Below are positions 1 to 6,288 of a stretch of 15,503 nt of DNA, one piece after another; the first letter of the stretch is position 1; each line of letters begins with the position of its first letter. Position numbers and translations under genes: made by a program. The notes under the pieces are model-generated. The model made no database searches and had not been told where the DNA came from. It saw only the letters and a list, made by a program, of their open reading frames with translations. The DNA is from Anaerolineaceae bacterium UBA5224 (GTDB lineage Bacteria > Chloroflexota > Anaerolineae > Anaerolineales > Anaerolineaceae), in NCBI GenBank assembly GCA_002409365.1, contig DHUW01000080.1, positions 2,880 to 18,382 of the forward strand, written 5' to 3'.

Positions 1-188
1 ATAAACATGAGCATAATGCAACTATTGGCAGCTGCTACGAAAGCATCTTCCGGAGTCAATACTCCTGCTTGACCCTGGGAGTTGGGCGGAGCTGAAAAAT
101 CCATTTCAGGCCCATTACCCAGGGCTATGTGCCCCACATGCCCACCGGTCCAACGAAGCGTTGTAATGTAGGTTTCAGTTTTGCTCAT
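1..188 (-). CDS. OsmC-family protein, N-terminal part (cut by window edge)
   Basis: The ATG at 188-186 opens a frame that runs off the window edge with 62 complete codons. The visible protein begins MSKTETYITTLRWTGGHVGH and continues to a segment LTPEDAFVAAANSCIMLMF (residues 44-62). The latter matches the OsmC/Ohr pattern in which a helix rich in small residues ends in the first redox-active cysteine (here Cys57). Family members are thiol peroxidases acting on organic hydroperoxides or related substrates, with a second cysteine further on that is not in the window. The start lies inside the end of the preceding DGC-domain gene (14-nt overlap), so the two are probably translationally coupled and this is the last visible gene of the ArsR-controlled unit. 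The family call rests on one motif and the N-terminal layout; the subgroup cannot be decided from the fragment. Confidence 0.75.
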   Translation of the reverse strand, partial: MSKTETYITTLRWTGGHVGHIALGNGPEMDFSAPPNSQGQAGVLTPEDAFVAAANSCIMLMF

Positions 189-918
189 GCTTGCTCTCGT
201 TATCTTTCCAATAATCCTGATAAGCCTGGTCGATCTTATCTATCAGGGCTGTTTCATTTTCAGGTTCAATCACGTTATAGATTCTGACTTCCGCAATAAT
301 CTCCTTGAGCGTATCATCTGAAGGAGCCTTTCTTTGCCCAGAAAAAGTCTTGAATAGCAGCGGCAGCGCCACGATTTCAAATTTACGACCATCAATCTCA
401 AATAACTGCACCGGGATTCCTGACCCGCAGGAACAAGTTGCTGTAACTTCGTGGCTATCCTCGTCCTTAGGGTTCGTCTGTGTAAAAGCACCCTCCCGCC
501 GGCTCCAATGCTTGCCAAGCAATTCGTCCACCTGCCCAGCGGCCTGCTCAGCAGCCAGGTCAACGGCTGTCAAACCAGCTGCATTCAGATCGCTTTTTCC
601 CTCAATTTCACCCAGGGCTTGCTCGGCTGCCAAATCAGTAATAACGATACTAGCAGCAGGAGTATTGGAATATTTCTGAGTTCCTCGGTAAGCGCAGCGT
701 TTATCGCAGCCATCAATCGTAATCGTCGGATAGAATTTGGCAAAGGCGCGATCACCTTCCCCGCCAGCCAAAAACAATGGCAGACAGATTGTAACAGTGT
801 CATCAGGGCGTAATTTCTCCAATACTTTGAGAGCAGCCAATCGTGAGACAGTCCCTTCAGCCAGTTCCTCACCTGAACAGGTAACGATTCCAACCTTTTT
901 CTGCAAGCGATCAGCCAT
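175..918 (-). CDS. DGC-domain putative zinc-binding protein with C-terminal extension
   Basis: A 247-residue soluble protein. Its N-terminal half carries the features of the DGC family of putative zinc-binding proteins: Cys14-Ser-Gly, a GTVSR segment (22-26) and IDGCDKRCA (68-76) with Cys71 and Cys75; Cys45 lies in a hydrophobic strand between them. The family's biochemical role is not established. The region at about 95-133 contains two related copies of DLAAEQA, suggesting a small internal duplication. The C-terminal part (about 155-240) has a CSCGSGIP motif (Cys162, Cys164) followed by a beta-rich stretch; the next gene upstream, a shorter paralogue, lacks this extension. The start ATG overlaps the stop of that paralogue by 8 nt and has an AAGG-type ribosome site. 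Function unknown; a metal or sulfur role fits the cysteines and the ArsR-led operon. Confidence 0.8.
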   Translation of the reverse strand: MADRLQKKVGIVTCSGEELAEGTVSRLAALKVLEKLRPDDTVTICLPLFLAGGEGDRAFAKFYPTITIDGCDKRCAYRGTQKYSNTPAASIVITDLAAEQALGEIEGKSDLNAAGLTAVDLAAEQAAGQVDELLGKHWSRREGAFTQTNPKDEDSHEVTATCSCGSGIPVQLFEIDGRKFEIVALPLLFKTFSGQRKAPSDDTLKEIIAEVRIYNVIEPENETALIDKIDQAYQDYWKDNESKHEQN

Positions 919-1330
919 TTTTGCCGCCTTCCTCGGTCAGTTCATCAACGACAAGATCAACTGCTGCAGCTATTACCGAAGCCAGCTTTTTACCACCTTC
1001 GTTTAATTGCGAAATTCCCTGGGGTTTCAATTCTCGGTTTTGTCGGTAAAAATCCAATACTGCCATTTCTTTGGAAACTGTACCTCCAGACTCAAGCACC
1101 ATCTTTTTAGCACAAGCCAGTTGGCACCCATCAATGACAACTACCGGGTTATTTTCCACGGTTTCACGTGCTTCCTCATCGCCTAGTACCAACAGTGCCA
1201 ATGGAACCAACTGCGTCGTGGCGGGGCGGTCATCTTCAGTCACCTGGTAGGCTGCCATACGGCTCACTGTCCCAAACGATTTACCAACCCCGCTGCAGGG
1301 AATAATGATTACTTTTTTCTCTTTACTCAT
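911..1330 (-). CDS. DGC-domain putative zinc-binding protein, short form
   Basis: A 139-residue protein with the same signature positions as its downstream neighbour: PCSG (Cys12), GTVSR (20-24) and VVIDGCQLACAKK with Cys69 and Cys73. It ends with a helical tail (about 115-139) and lacks the C-terminal CSC extension of the longer copy. The two genes are therefore diverged tandem paralogues, possibly forming a heteromeric pair. The start ATG overlaps the GcvH-like stop codon as ATGA (4 nt) and its stop overlaps the next start by 8 nt, so the three genes are tightly coupled. The ribosome site is weak (A-rich), consistent with translational coupling. Zinc binding is a family-level prediction only; no enzymatic role is known to me. 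Confidence 0.8.
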   Translation of the reverse strand: MSKEKKVIIIPCSGVGKSFGTVSRMAAYQVTEDDRPATTQLVPLALLVLGDEEARETVENNPVVVIDGCQLACAKKMVLESGGTVSKEMAVLDFYRQNRELKPQGISQLNEGGKKLASVIAAAVDLVVDELTEEGGKNG

Positions 1331-1776
1331 TTTTTCTTTAATTCTTCTTCAGCCTGGTTTTTCATAATCTCAAAGTAAGCTTCGGGAGCTAGCAGGTTTG
1401 CCAGGTCATTTTCCCAATCAGAAGGCTCAATCTCACAGAGCCAGCCTTGACCGTATGGGTCCTCATTGATCACTTCCGGCGTCATCTCTAAGGAAGGATT
1501 GACTCGTAAAATTTTTCCTGCCAAGGGGCTGAGGATTTCAAGGTCAACCTTGATCGTCTCAATTGAAGCACATGCTTCTCCAGTCCCCAGCACGGTTCCT
1601 GCCGGCTGTATATCAGCAAAAGCGATATCTCCGCTGGTTTGCTGCAGATAATCAGACAAACCAATCCGAGCAGTACCACCGTAAAGGAGTGCCCAGACAC
1701 CAAAGGTTGTGTAAAACCTGTCTTTTTCGACTTTAAATGTGAACTTATCGACCTGTGTTTCAAGATATTCCGTCAT
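1327..1776 (-). CDS. GcvH-like lipoyl-carrier protein
   Basis: A 149-residue protein resembling glycine cleavage H protein. The lipoyl hairpin is recognisable as ASIETIKVDLEILSPLAGKI, where Lys76 in ETIK sits at the position of the lipoylated lysine in the ESVK motif of classical H proteins. The following SLEMTPEVINEDPYGQGWL and a C-terminal AYFEIM segment also match H-protein spacing. The N-terminus lacks the usual KY(S/T)xxHEW box and instead reads FKVEKDRFYTTFGVW, so this is a divergent, H-like carrier. No P, T or L protein gene is nearby, which argues against ordinary glycine cleavage. Related lone H-like proteins serve as lipoate-binding carriers (LbpA) in sulfur oxidation with sHdr complexes; a comparable sulfur or thiol carrier role is an inference here. 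A GGAAAGG ribosome site precedes the ATG. Confidence 0.85.
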   Translation of the reverse strand: MTEYLETQVDKFTFKVEKDRFYTTFGVWALLYGGTARIGLSDYLQQTSGDIAFADIQPAGTVLGTGEACASIETIKVDLEILSPLAGKILRVNPSLEMTPEVINEDPYGQGWLCEIEPSDWENDLANLLAPEAYFEIMKNQAEEELKKK

Positions 1777-1796
1777 AATAAAAGCCTTTCCAGAAA

Positions 1797-2033
1797 TTAT
1801 TCTTCCAACCAGGAAACAATTTCATCCACACTGGGAATCCTGCCTGCTGATACCAGTTTTTCATCAATCACCAACCCCGGTGTGGCTAAAATCGGATAGC
1901 TATGGATTCCAGCATAGTCAGTGACTTTCTCTATCGTGGCTTCCACACCAAGTTTCTCGACAGCTTCATGAGCATTTGCAGCAAGACGCTGGCAGTTAGG
2001 ACATCCAGAACCTAGTATTTTTATGATTGTCAT
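1797..2033 (-). CDS. small thioredoxin-fold redox protein (CPNC motif)
   Basis: A 78-residue protein with the compact thioredoxin-like fold of the 'redox-active disulfide protein 2' type. It starts MTIIKILGSGCPNCQRL, with the redox pair Cys11/Cys14 near the N-terminus, and has ILATPGLVIDEKLVSAGRIP, in which the cis-proline TPG is followed by the short C-terminal strand and helix typical of this group. Such proteins are often found behind arsR genes and are thought to reduce or exchange thiols of a partner. Here it lies 33 nt downstream of arsR and 20 nt upstream of the GcvH-like gene. An AGGAG site lies 8 nt before the ATG. Reduction of the lipoyl group, of DGC cysteines or of bound metalloid are all possible; none is shown. 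Confidence 0.88.
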   Translation of the reverse strand: MTIIKILGSGCPNCQRLAANAHEAVEKLGVEATIEKVTDYAGIHSYPILATPGLVIDEKLVSAGRIPSVDEIVSWLEE

Positions 2034-2066
2034 TTTCTTTTCTCCTGATCCTTATGGATTTATGTT

Positions 2067-2441
2067 TTAATTACTTTTCTTTGAGCTGCAGCTTGGGCAA
2101 GTGCATTCAGTTTGAGCGATAGGCAGAGTTGAAGCTTCTGCCCCGCTAAGGGCACGGACACCATCCACAATTTCAAATACTAATGAATTGACAACGCTGT
2201 AATAAACGTTCCATCCATCCCGTCGATCCTGTACCAGCCCAGACTCTCTTAGAACAATTAACTGTTGGGAAATATACGACTGGCGCTGACCCAAATAAGC
2301 GGACAGGTGGCAGACACAGTGTTCTCCATCGCGTAAAACTTCGAGGATAGCTAATCGTACTGGATGATTAAGCGCTTTAAATACTACCGACTCGGCTTCA
2401 AAGGGAGGTTTATTTTTTGTCTGGTCATTAATCATATTCAA
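2067..2441 (-). CDS. ArsR/SmtB-family transcriptional repressor
   Basis: A winged-helix regulator of about 120 residues. The ArsR core is clear: FKALNHPVRLAILEVLRDG, then HCVCHL (Cys42, Cys44 counted from the TTG), the position of the CxC sensor site of ArsR, then the recognition helix GQRQSYISQQLIVLRESGLV and the wing DRRDGWNVYYSV. The C-terminus adds ECTCPSC (Cys113, Cys115, Cys118), which could complete a thiol-rich metal or metalloid site. The longest frame begins at TTG (2441); an in-frame ATG two codons later (2435-2433) is the more ordinary start, giving 122 residues. Neither start has a convincing Shine-Dalgarno site, because the promoter is so close that the mRNA would be nearly leaderless. 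First gene of the minus-strand unit running to position 1; expected to repress its own promoter until an inducer binds. Confidence 0.9.
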   Translation of the reverse strand: MNMINDQTKNKPPFEAESVVFKALNHPVRLAILEVLRDGEHCVCHLSAYLGQRQSYISQQLIVLRESGLVQDRRDGWNVYYSVVNSLVFEIVDGVRALSGAEASTLPIAQTECTCPSCSSKKSN

Positions 2442-2456
2442 ATCCGTGAATATGAT
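2431..2456 (-). promoter_or_regulatory. predicted ArsR operator (perfect inverted repeat)
   Basis: ATCATATTCA, a 6-base spacer, then TGAATATGAT form a perfect 10-bp inverted repeat. The AT-rich ATTCA-N6-TGAAT core resembles operators of ArsR/SmtB repressors. It covers the predicted transcription start and both possible start codons of the arsR gene, and its outer edge touches the -10 box, so a bound repressor would block initiation. Direct sequence observation; binding by this regulator is inferred from position and family. Confidence 0.8.
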
Positions 2457-2482
2457 TATATATCTGATTAGTGTAGCGTCAA
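2455..2482 (-). promoter_or_regulatory. sigma-70-like promoter of the arsR-led operon
   Basis: On the minus strand TTGACG (2482-2477) and TATAAT (2460-2455) are separated by 16 nt. This is close to consensus. Transcription would begin near 2448, only about 7 nt before the TTG and 13 nt before the ATG of the arsR gene. It lies in the 57-nt gap after the yfcE-like gene, so the operon has its own promoter, although readthrough from upstream is not excluded because no terminator is seen. Confidence 0.75.
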
Positions 2483-2498
2483 GAGGTATCAGTTCAAA

Positions 2499-2990
2499 TT
2501 AGAACGGTTCCTCAAACCTTCGCAAAATACCGGTTTCCAAGTCCAGGATAACGAAAGAACGATCATTCACCTTCTTTCCGCCCAAAGCACCCGGGTTGAT
2601 CACCCGTGTTTTACCCACTAACTCATCCTTGAACCGATGTGTATGACCATGAAAAACATAATCATACTCACCTGATTCAATTGCCTTGCTCAAGCTGGAT
2701 CGATGACCGTGGGTCACGAAGATCTTTTTTGAGTAAAGCTCCAGATCCAGGTTTTCGCCTGATTTGTTGTCAGGGTTGAGCCAATGCAAGCGTTGCTCAA
2801 CCTCAGGGGCAAAGTCACCATTGCCGAAGGCGCAAAAGAGAGGAAAATCACCAAAGTAATCCAGCATATCTGCTTCGGTCAGATCACCACAATGAATAAC
2901 AACTGCCACATCCTCTGCCAGAATCAGCCTTCGGACTGCCTGGATGTTGTTGAGATGGTTGTGTGTATCACTGATAATAGCGATCTTCAT
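2499..2990 (-). CDS. YfcE/MJ0936-type metallophosphoesterase
   Basis: A 163-residue cytoplasmic calcineurin-like phosphoesterase with all the usual metal-binding motifs: SDTHN (Asp8, His10), HCGDL (Asp36), FGNGD (Asn57), THGH (His94, His96) and FHGHTH (His114, His116, His118). The length is that of the small single-domain YfcE/MJ0936 phosphodiesterases, which hydrolyse phosphodiester bonds with two divalent metals; the natural substrate is generally unknown. The start ATG at 2990 follows AAAGGAG at good spacing. It is divergent from the TPR-protein gene (86-nt gap) and precedes the arsR promoter. A role connected with either neighbour is not evident. Confidence 0.92.
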   Translation of the reverse strand: MKIAIISDTHNHLNNIQAVRRLILAEDVAVVIHCGDLTEADMLDYFGDFPLFCAFGNGDFAPEVEQRLHWLNPDNKSGENLDLELYSKKIFVTHGHRSSLSKAIESGEYDYVFHGHTHRFKDELVGKTRVINPGALGGKKVNDRSFVILDLETGILRRFEEPF

Positions 2991-3076
2991 ATCGGCTCCT
3001 TTTATCGCATAATTTTAGTTTATCATTATCTATATGGTAAAATTTAAACATCAATGACTTCATTCGGAGTATCACT

Positions 3077-3997
3077 ATGTCATCATCATTAGAAAAAGGA
3101 ATCGAAGCAGCCAAGTCCGGTCTGATGGAAGAGGCTCTGGGACATCTAAAAGATGCCATCGTAGAAGAACCCGAAAACGCGAATGTATGGGTCTGGCTCT
3201 CAGCAATCATCGAAGACGAAGATAAACAAACCATTTTTCTTAAAAAAGCACTCGAGATCGACCCCGGTAATCGCCCTGCCCAACGTGGTCTGGCATTCAT
3301 TGAACGGAAAAAATATATTCCTCCCAAACCAGGAGAAAAACTTTCAGATTATACCCACCCGATCGGGCTGTTTAAAGAATCTGCCGTGTCGCCCTCGCAG
3401 GCAGCTGAGCACGTCATCGCAGAGAACCCAAAGCAAGAGCCGGTTGTCGCCGTGCGACCCGTAGCGGTAACTTCTGAACAAGACGTCCAAACAGCCCAAC
3501 CAGCCCATACACGAAAGCCCTGGCTGGATATAGCACTCTACGGCTTGACTCTGATGATCTTTATTATCATCGGTATTCTGATCGGTTCCACATTGCTCAA
3601 TGTCGATATCCCCTATCTCAGTCGCCCAACCCAGATTTTGGCTGTGCAACCTGCTGATAACGGTGTTTTCATTCTTGAAAACGATCAATATTTTGAAATG
3701 GCTATGAACCAGGCAGTTCCTGAAGGCACCGAAGGTGTCCCGGTCTCAAAAAACCCTAAACCTGAAATTGTCTTAAACACTATGATCGTAACGATGAATC
3801 GACTCGAGTTGCGCAATTCAAATGATGAACCAGTGGCATACAAGGCTATTCCAGCCGAAAACAATCTCTACGTGCTCACCCCCGAAGGAGATCTTACCCC
3901 AGGGCGCTATTGTCTGGTCTATTCACTCAACCCTGAAAAGGGTGAAAATTTGTATTGGTGCCTGCAGGTCGAAGAAACCATACAGGCTTATCCTTAA
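3077..3997 (+). CDS. TPR-containing single-pass membrane protein, function unknown
   Basis: A 306-residue protein with an N-terminal pair of TPR-like helical repeats (about 4-75; includes AALGHLKDAIVEEPENANVW-type spacing with the second repeat LKKALEIDPGN), a Pro- and Val-rich linker (about 80-147), one strong transmembrane segment (152-174, LYGLTLMIFIIIGILIGSTL) and a C-terminal domain of about 130 residues. With no signal peptide, the TPR end is probably cytoplasmic and the C-terminal domain outside. That domain has alternating strand-like segments (VLNTMIVTMNRLEL, ENNLYVLTPEGDLTPGRYCL) suggestive of a small beta-sandwich. GGAG lies 7 nt before the ATG. The NfnAB-like gene starts 20 nt downstream, so the two are likely cotranscribed. 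I do not recognise a named family. Confidence 0.8.
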   Translation: MSSSLEKGIEAAKSGLMEEALGHLKDAIVEEPENANVWVWLSAIIEDEDKQTIFLKKALEIDPGNRPAQRGLAFIERKKYIPPKPGEKLSDYTHPIGLFKESAVSPSQAAEHVIAENPKQEPVVAVRPVAVTSEQDVQTAQPAHTRKPWLDIALYGLTLMIFIIIGILIGSTLLNVDIPYLSRPTQILAVQPADNGVFILENDQYFEMAMNQAVPEGTEGVPVSKNPKPEIVLNTMIVTMNRLELRNSNDEPVAYKAIPAENNLYVLTPEGDLTPGRYCLVYSLNPEKGENLYWCLQVEETIQAYP

Positions 3998-4006
3998 TTC
4001 TTTTTT

Positions 4007-4020
4007 AGGAGCTCCCCATA
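4007..4020 (+). promoter_or_regulatory. ribosome binding site supporting an ATA start
   Basis: AGGAG at 4007-4011 is followed after 6 nt by ATA at 4018-4020. This is the ideal spacing for an initiation codon, and the reading frame from this ATA encodes the conserved N-terminus expected for the FNR-type domain. The frame is closed by TAG at 4006-4008, and no ATG, GTG or TTG occurs in frame before the TTG at 4129. Confidence 0.65.
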
Positions 4021-6288
4021 GAACTAAATACCATTATTCAAAAAGAGACGCTGGCTGATCGCGTCAAGTCATACCAAATCTACTCCCCCTATATCGCAAA
4101 AAAAGCAAAACCCGGACAATTCGTTATTTTGCGATTGAGCGAATTAGGCGAGCGGGTACCTCTCACAATCGTTGACCAAAATACAGAAACCGGGACGATC
4201 CGCCTGATCGTTCAGACGGTTGGTAAGAGCACAACTCTGATGGACGCCATTCCGGTTGGAGGAACCATTCATGATGTGCTCGGTCCTCTCGGAAACCCTT
4301 CGGATATTAAAAATTTCGGCAAGGTTTGCGTTGTTGGTGGCGGCGTTGGGGCGGCAGTTGCTTACCCTGTTGCGCGAGCACTTAAACAGGCTGGGAATGA
4401 AGTCACCGCCATTGTTGGCGCCCGCAATAAGGACCTGCTCATCCTCACGGAAGAGCTTGCAGCAGCCAGTGATCACCTGTATTTAACCACCGACGATGGC
4501 AGTTATGGATACAACGGATTCGTTACCGGTAAACTGCAGGAACTTCTGGATGAGGGGCAGAAATTCGATCACGTTTTGGCTATCGGTCCACTTTTTATGA
4601 TGCGCGCCATCAGTGATCTGACACGCAAATATGATATCCCCACCACCGTCAGTCTGAACACCATCATGGTCGATGGCACCGGTATGTGTGGCGGCTGCCG
4701 TGTGCAGGTCGGTAAAGAAACCAAGTTCACATGTGTGGACGGGCCTGAATTCGACGGTCATCTTGTTGATTTCACCAGCGTAATCCAACGCACGCGTGCT
4801 TATAAGGATGACGAAGATTGCCGGCTCGATGCCCAAATTGCCGAACTCGATGATGACAAACTGCTCGAATCGGTAAAAATTCTCGATAAGCAGCGCCAGG
4901 TCATGCCCGAGTTGCCCATCGAGAACCGAATCCATAATTTTGATGAGGTTGCTCTCGGTTTCACCGAAGAACAAGCTCTCGCAGAAGCCAAACGCTGCCT
5001 GCAATGCCGCAACCCTCGCTGTGTCGTAGGCTGCCCGGTTTCCGTGCAAATCCCCCAGTTCATCAAGCTGATCAAAGAGCAAAAATTCGCAGAAGCCGGA
5101 TCATCAATCAAACAAGACAACTCCCTGCCAATGGTATGTGGACGTGTTTGTCCCCAAGCTGATCAATGTGAAGGTGCCTGTATCCTGCTTAAAAAAGGAC
5201 AACCGATAGCGATTGGCGCACTTGAAAGATTTGCATCCGATAAATTAGCAGAGAGTGGACTCAAAAGCCAGGAACCAAAAAAAGTCGAGAACGCACCGAA
5301 AGCTGCTATCATCGGCTCTGGTCCAGCAGGACTGAGCTGCGCTGGTGATCTGGCAAAAGCCGGTGTGCAGGTGACTGTCTTTGAAGCTATGCACGATTTC
5401 GGCGGTGTGCTGCGATACGGCATCCCGGAATTCCGTCTTCCCAAGACAATCGTCACACAGGAAGTGGAAGCTCTCAAGCAACTGGGTGTGCTTTTTGTTC
5501 CCAACACCCTGATCGGAGCCACCTTCACGATCCCCGAATTACTCGAGGAATATAATTTTGATGGTGCTTTTATTGGCTCAGGTGCCGGCTTGCCGCATTT
5601 TCTAGGAATTCCCGGTGAGGATCTGGTAGGCATTTACTCGGCTAATGACTTCCTCACTCGCATCAACCTGATGAAAGCCTATCAATATCCTTTTGTCGAC
5701 ACTCCCATTCACAACCTGCACGGGAAGATCGTCGGCGTTTTTGGCGGGGGTAATACCGCGCTCGATTCAGCCCGGGTTGCGCTCAGGCTGGGAGCGAAAG
5801 AAACCTATATCATCTACCGCCGTGGACAGGAAGAAATGCCCGGTCGCAAAGAAGAGATCGAACATGCCATCGCCGAAGGTGTTCAGTTTGCTTACCTTCG
5901 TAATCCGCTTGAGTTCATCGGCGATGCTGATGGCAACCTGACTGAAGTGCGCCTGCAGAAAATGGAGCTGGGTGAGCCGGATGCCAGTGGCCGCCGCAGA
6001 CCTGTCCCGGTCCCTGGTTCCGAGTATATGCAACCGCTCGGTGTCGCTGTGATAGCAATCGGAAACGGTTCAAACCCTATCATCCACAAATCGACCCCTC
6101 AAATTGAAGTCAATCGCAGGGGCAACATTGTGGTAGATGAGGGAACGAACGCCACCAGTATGCCCGGAGTTTTTGCCGGGGGTGATATTGTCACCGGGGG
6201 TGCTACTGTCATCCTCGCCATGGGTGCTGGACGGAAAGCTGCTGCAGCTATGGTGGACTATTTCCGTACAAAAGGGTACAAACTATGA
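4018..6288 (+). CDS. NfnA-NfnB-type fusion oxidoreductase (FNR-like/GltA-like)
   Basis: A 756-residue fusion, if begun at ATA 4018. Residues 1-270 form an NfnA-like ferredoxin-NAD(P) reductase module: KAKPGQFVILR, the FAD motif GERVPLTI, and the [2Fe-2S] region MCGGCRV with Cys224, Cys227 and Cys239. Residues about 290-756 are the GltD/NfnB-like flavoprotein with eight [4Fe-4S] cysteines (327, 330, 335, 339; 374, 378, 384, 388), FAD motif GSGPAG (433-438), GGGNTA (576-581), YRRGQEEMPGR and the C-terminal AGGDIVTGGATVI. In NfnAB the two subunits bifurcate electrons from NADPH to NAD+ and ferredoxin; sulfide dehydrogenase SudAB is the alternative reading. Beginning at TTG 4129 would give 719 residues and cut off part of the FAD domain. 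No large glutamate synthase subunit is nearby. The stop overlaps the next gene by 4 nt. Confidence 0.9.
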   Translation: MELNTIIQKETLADRVKSYQIYSPYIAKKAKPGQFVILRLSELGERVPLTIVDQNTETGTIRLIVQTVGKSTTLMDAIPVGGTIHDVLGPLGNPSDIKNFGKVCVVGGGVGAAVAYPVARALKQAGNEVTAIVGARNKDLLILTEELAAASDHLYLTTDDGSYGYNGFVTGKLQELLDEGQKFDHVLAIGPLFMMRAISDLTRKYDIPTTVSLNTIMVDGTGMCGGCRVQVGKETKFTCVDGPEFDGHLVDFTSVIQRTRAYKDDEDCRLDAQIAELDDDKLLESVKILDKQRQVMPELPIENRIHNFDEVALGFTEEQALAEAKRCLQCRNPRCVVGCPVSVQIPQFIKLIKEQKFAEAGSSIKQDNSLPMVCGRVCPQADQCEGACILLKKGQPIAIGALERFASDKLAESGLKSQEPKKVENAPKAAIIGSGPAGLSCAGDLAKAGVQVTVFEAMHDFGGVLRYGIPEFRLPKTIVTQEVEALKQLGVLFVPNTLIGATFTIPELLEEYNFDGAFIGSGAGLPHFLGIPGEDLVGIYSANDFLTRINLMKAYQYPFVDTPIHNLHGKIVGVFGGGNTALDSARVALRLGAKETYIIYRRGQEEMPGRKEEIEHAIAEGVQFAYLRNPLEFIGDADGNLTEVRLQKMELGEPDASGRRRPVPVPGSEYMQPLGVAVIAIGNGSNPIIHKSTPQIEVNRRGNIVVDEGTNATSMPGVFAGGDIVTGGATVILAMGAGRKAAAAMVDYFRTKGYKL

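Noticed and set aside
1327..1776. Ordinary glycine cleavage H protein
   Set aside because: The N-terminal KYxxHEW box is missing and no P, T or L gene is near; called GcvH-like instead.
2955..3076. Divergent promoters between the phosphoesterase and TPR-protein genes
   Set aside because: TAAAAT at 3038-3043 could be a -10 for the plus strand, but no matching -35 is seen and the minus-strand boxes are equally weak; not listed as features.
4483..5082. Minus-strand open frame of 199 codons opposite the fusion gene
   Set aside because: Long only because of codon bias in the real gene on the plus strand; no motif seen.
5163..5633. Minus-strand open frame of 156 codons inside the NfnAB-type gene
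   Set aside because: Antisense to a well-supported conserved protein; its product is Ser/Pro-rich low-quality sequence without a recognisable domain.
4129..6288. TTG at 4129 as the start of the NfnAB-type fusion
   Set aside because: It would remove the conserved start of the FAD domain, and no ribosome site precedes it; AGGAG lies 6 nt before ATA 4018 instead.
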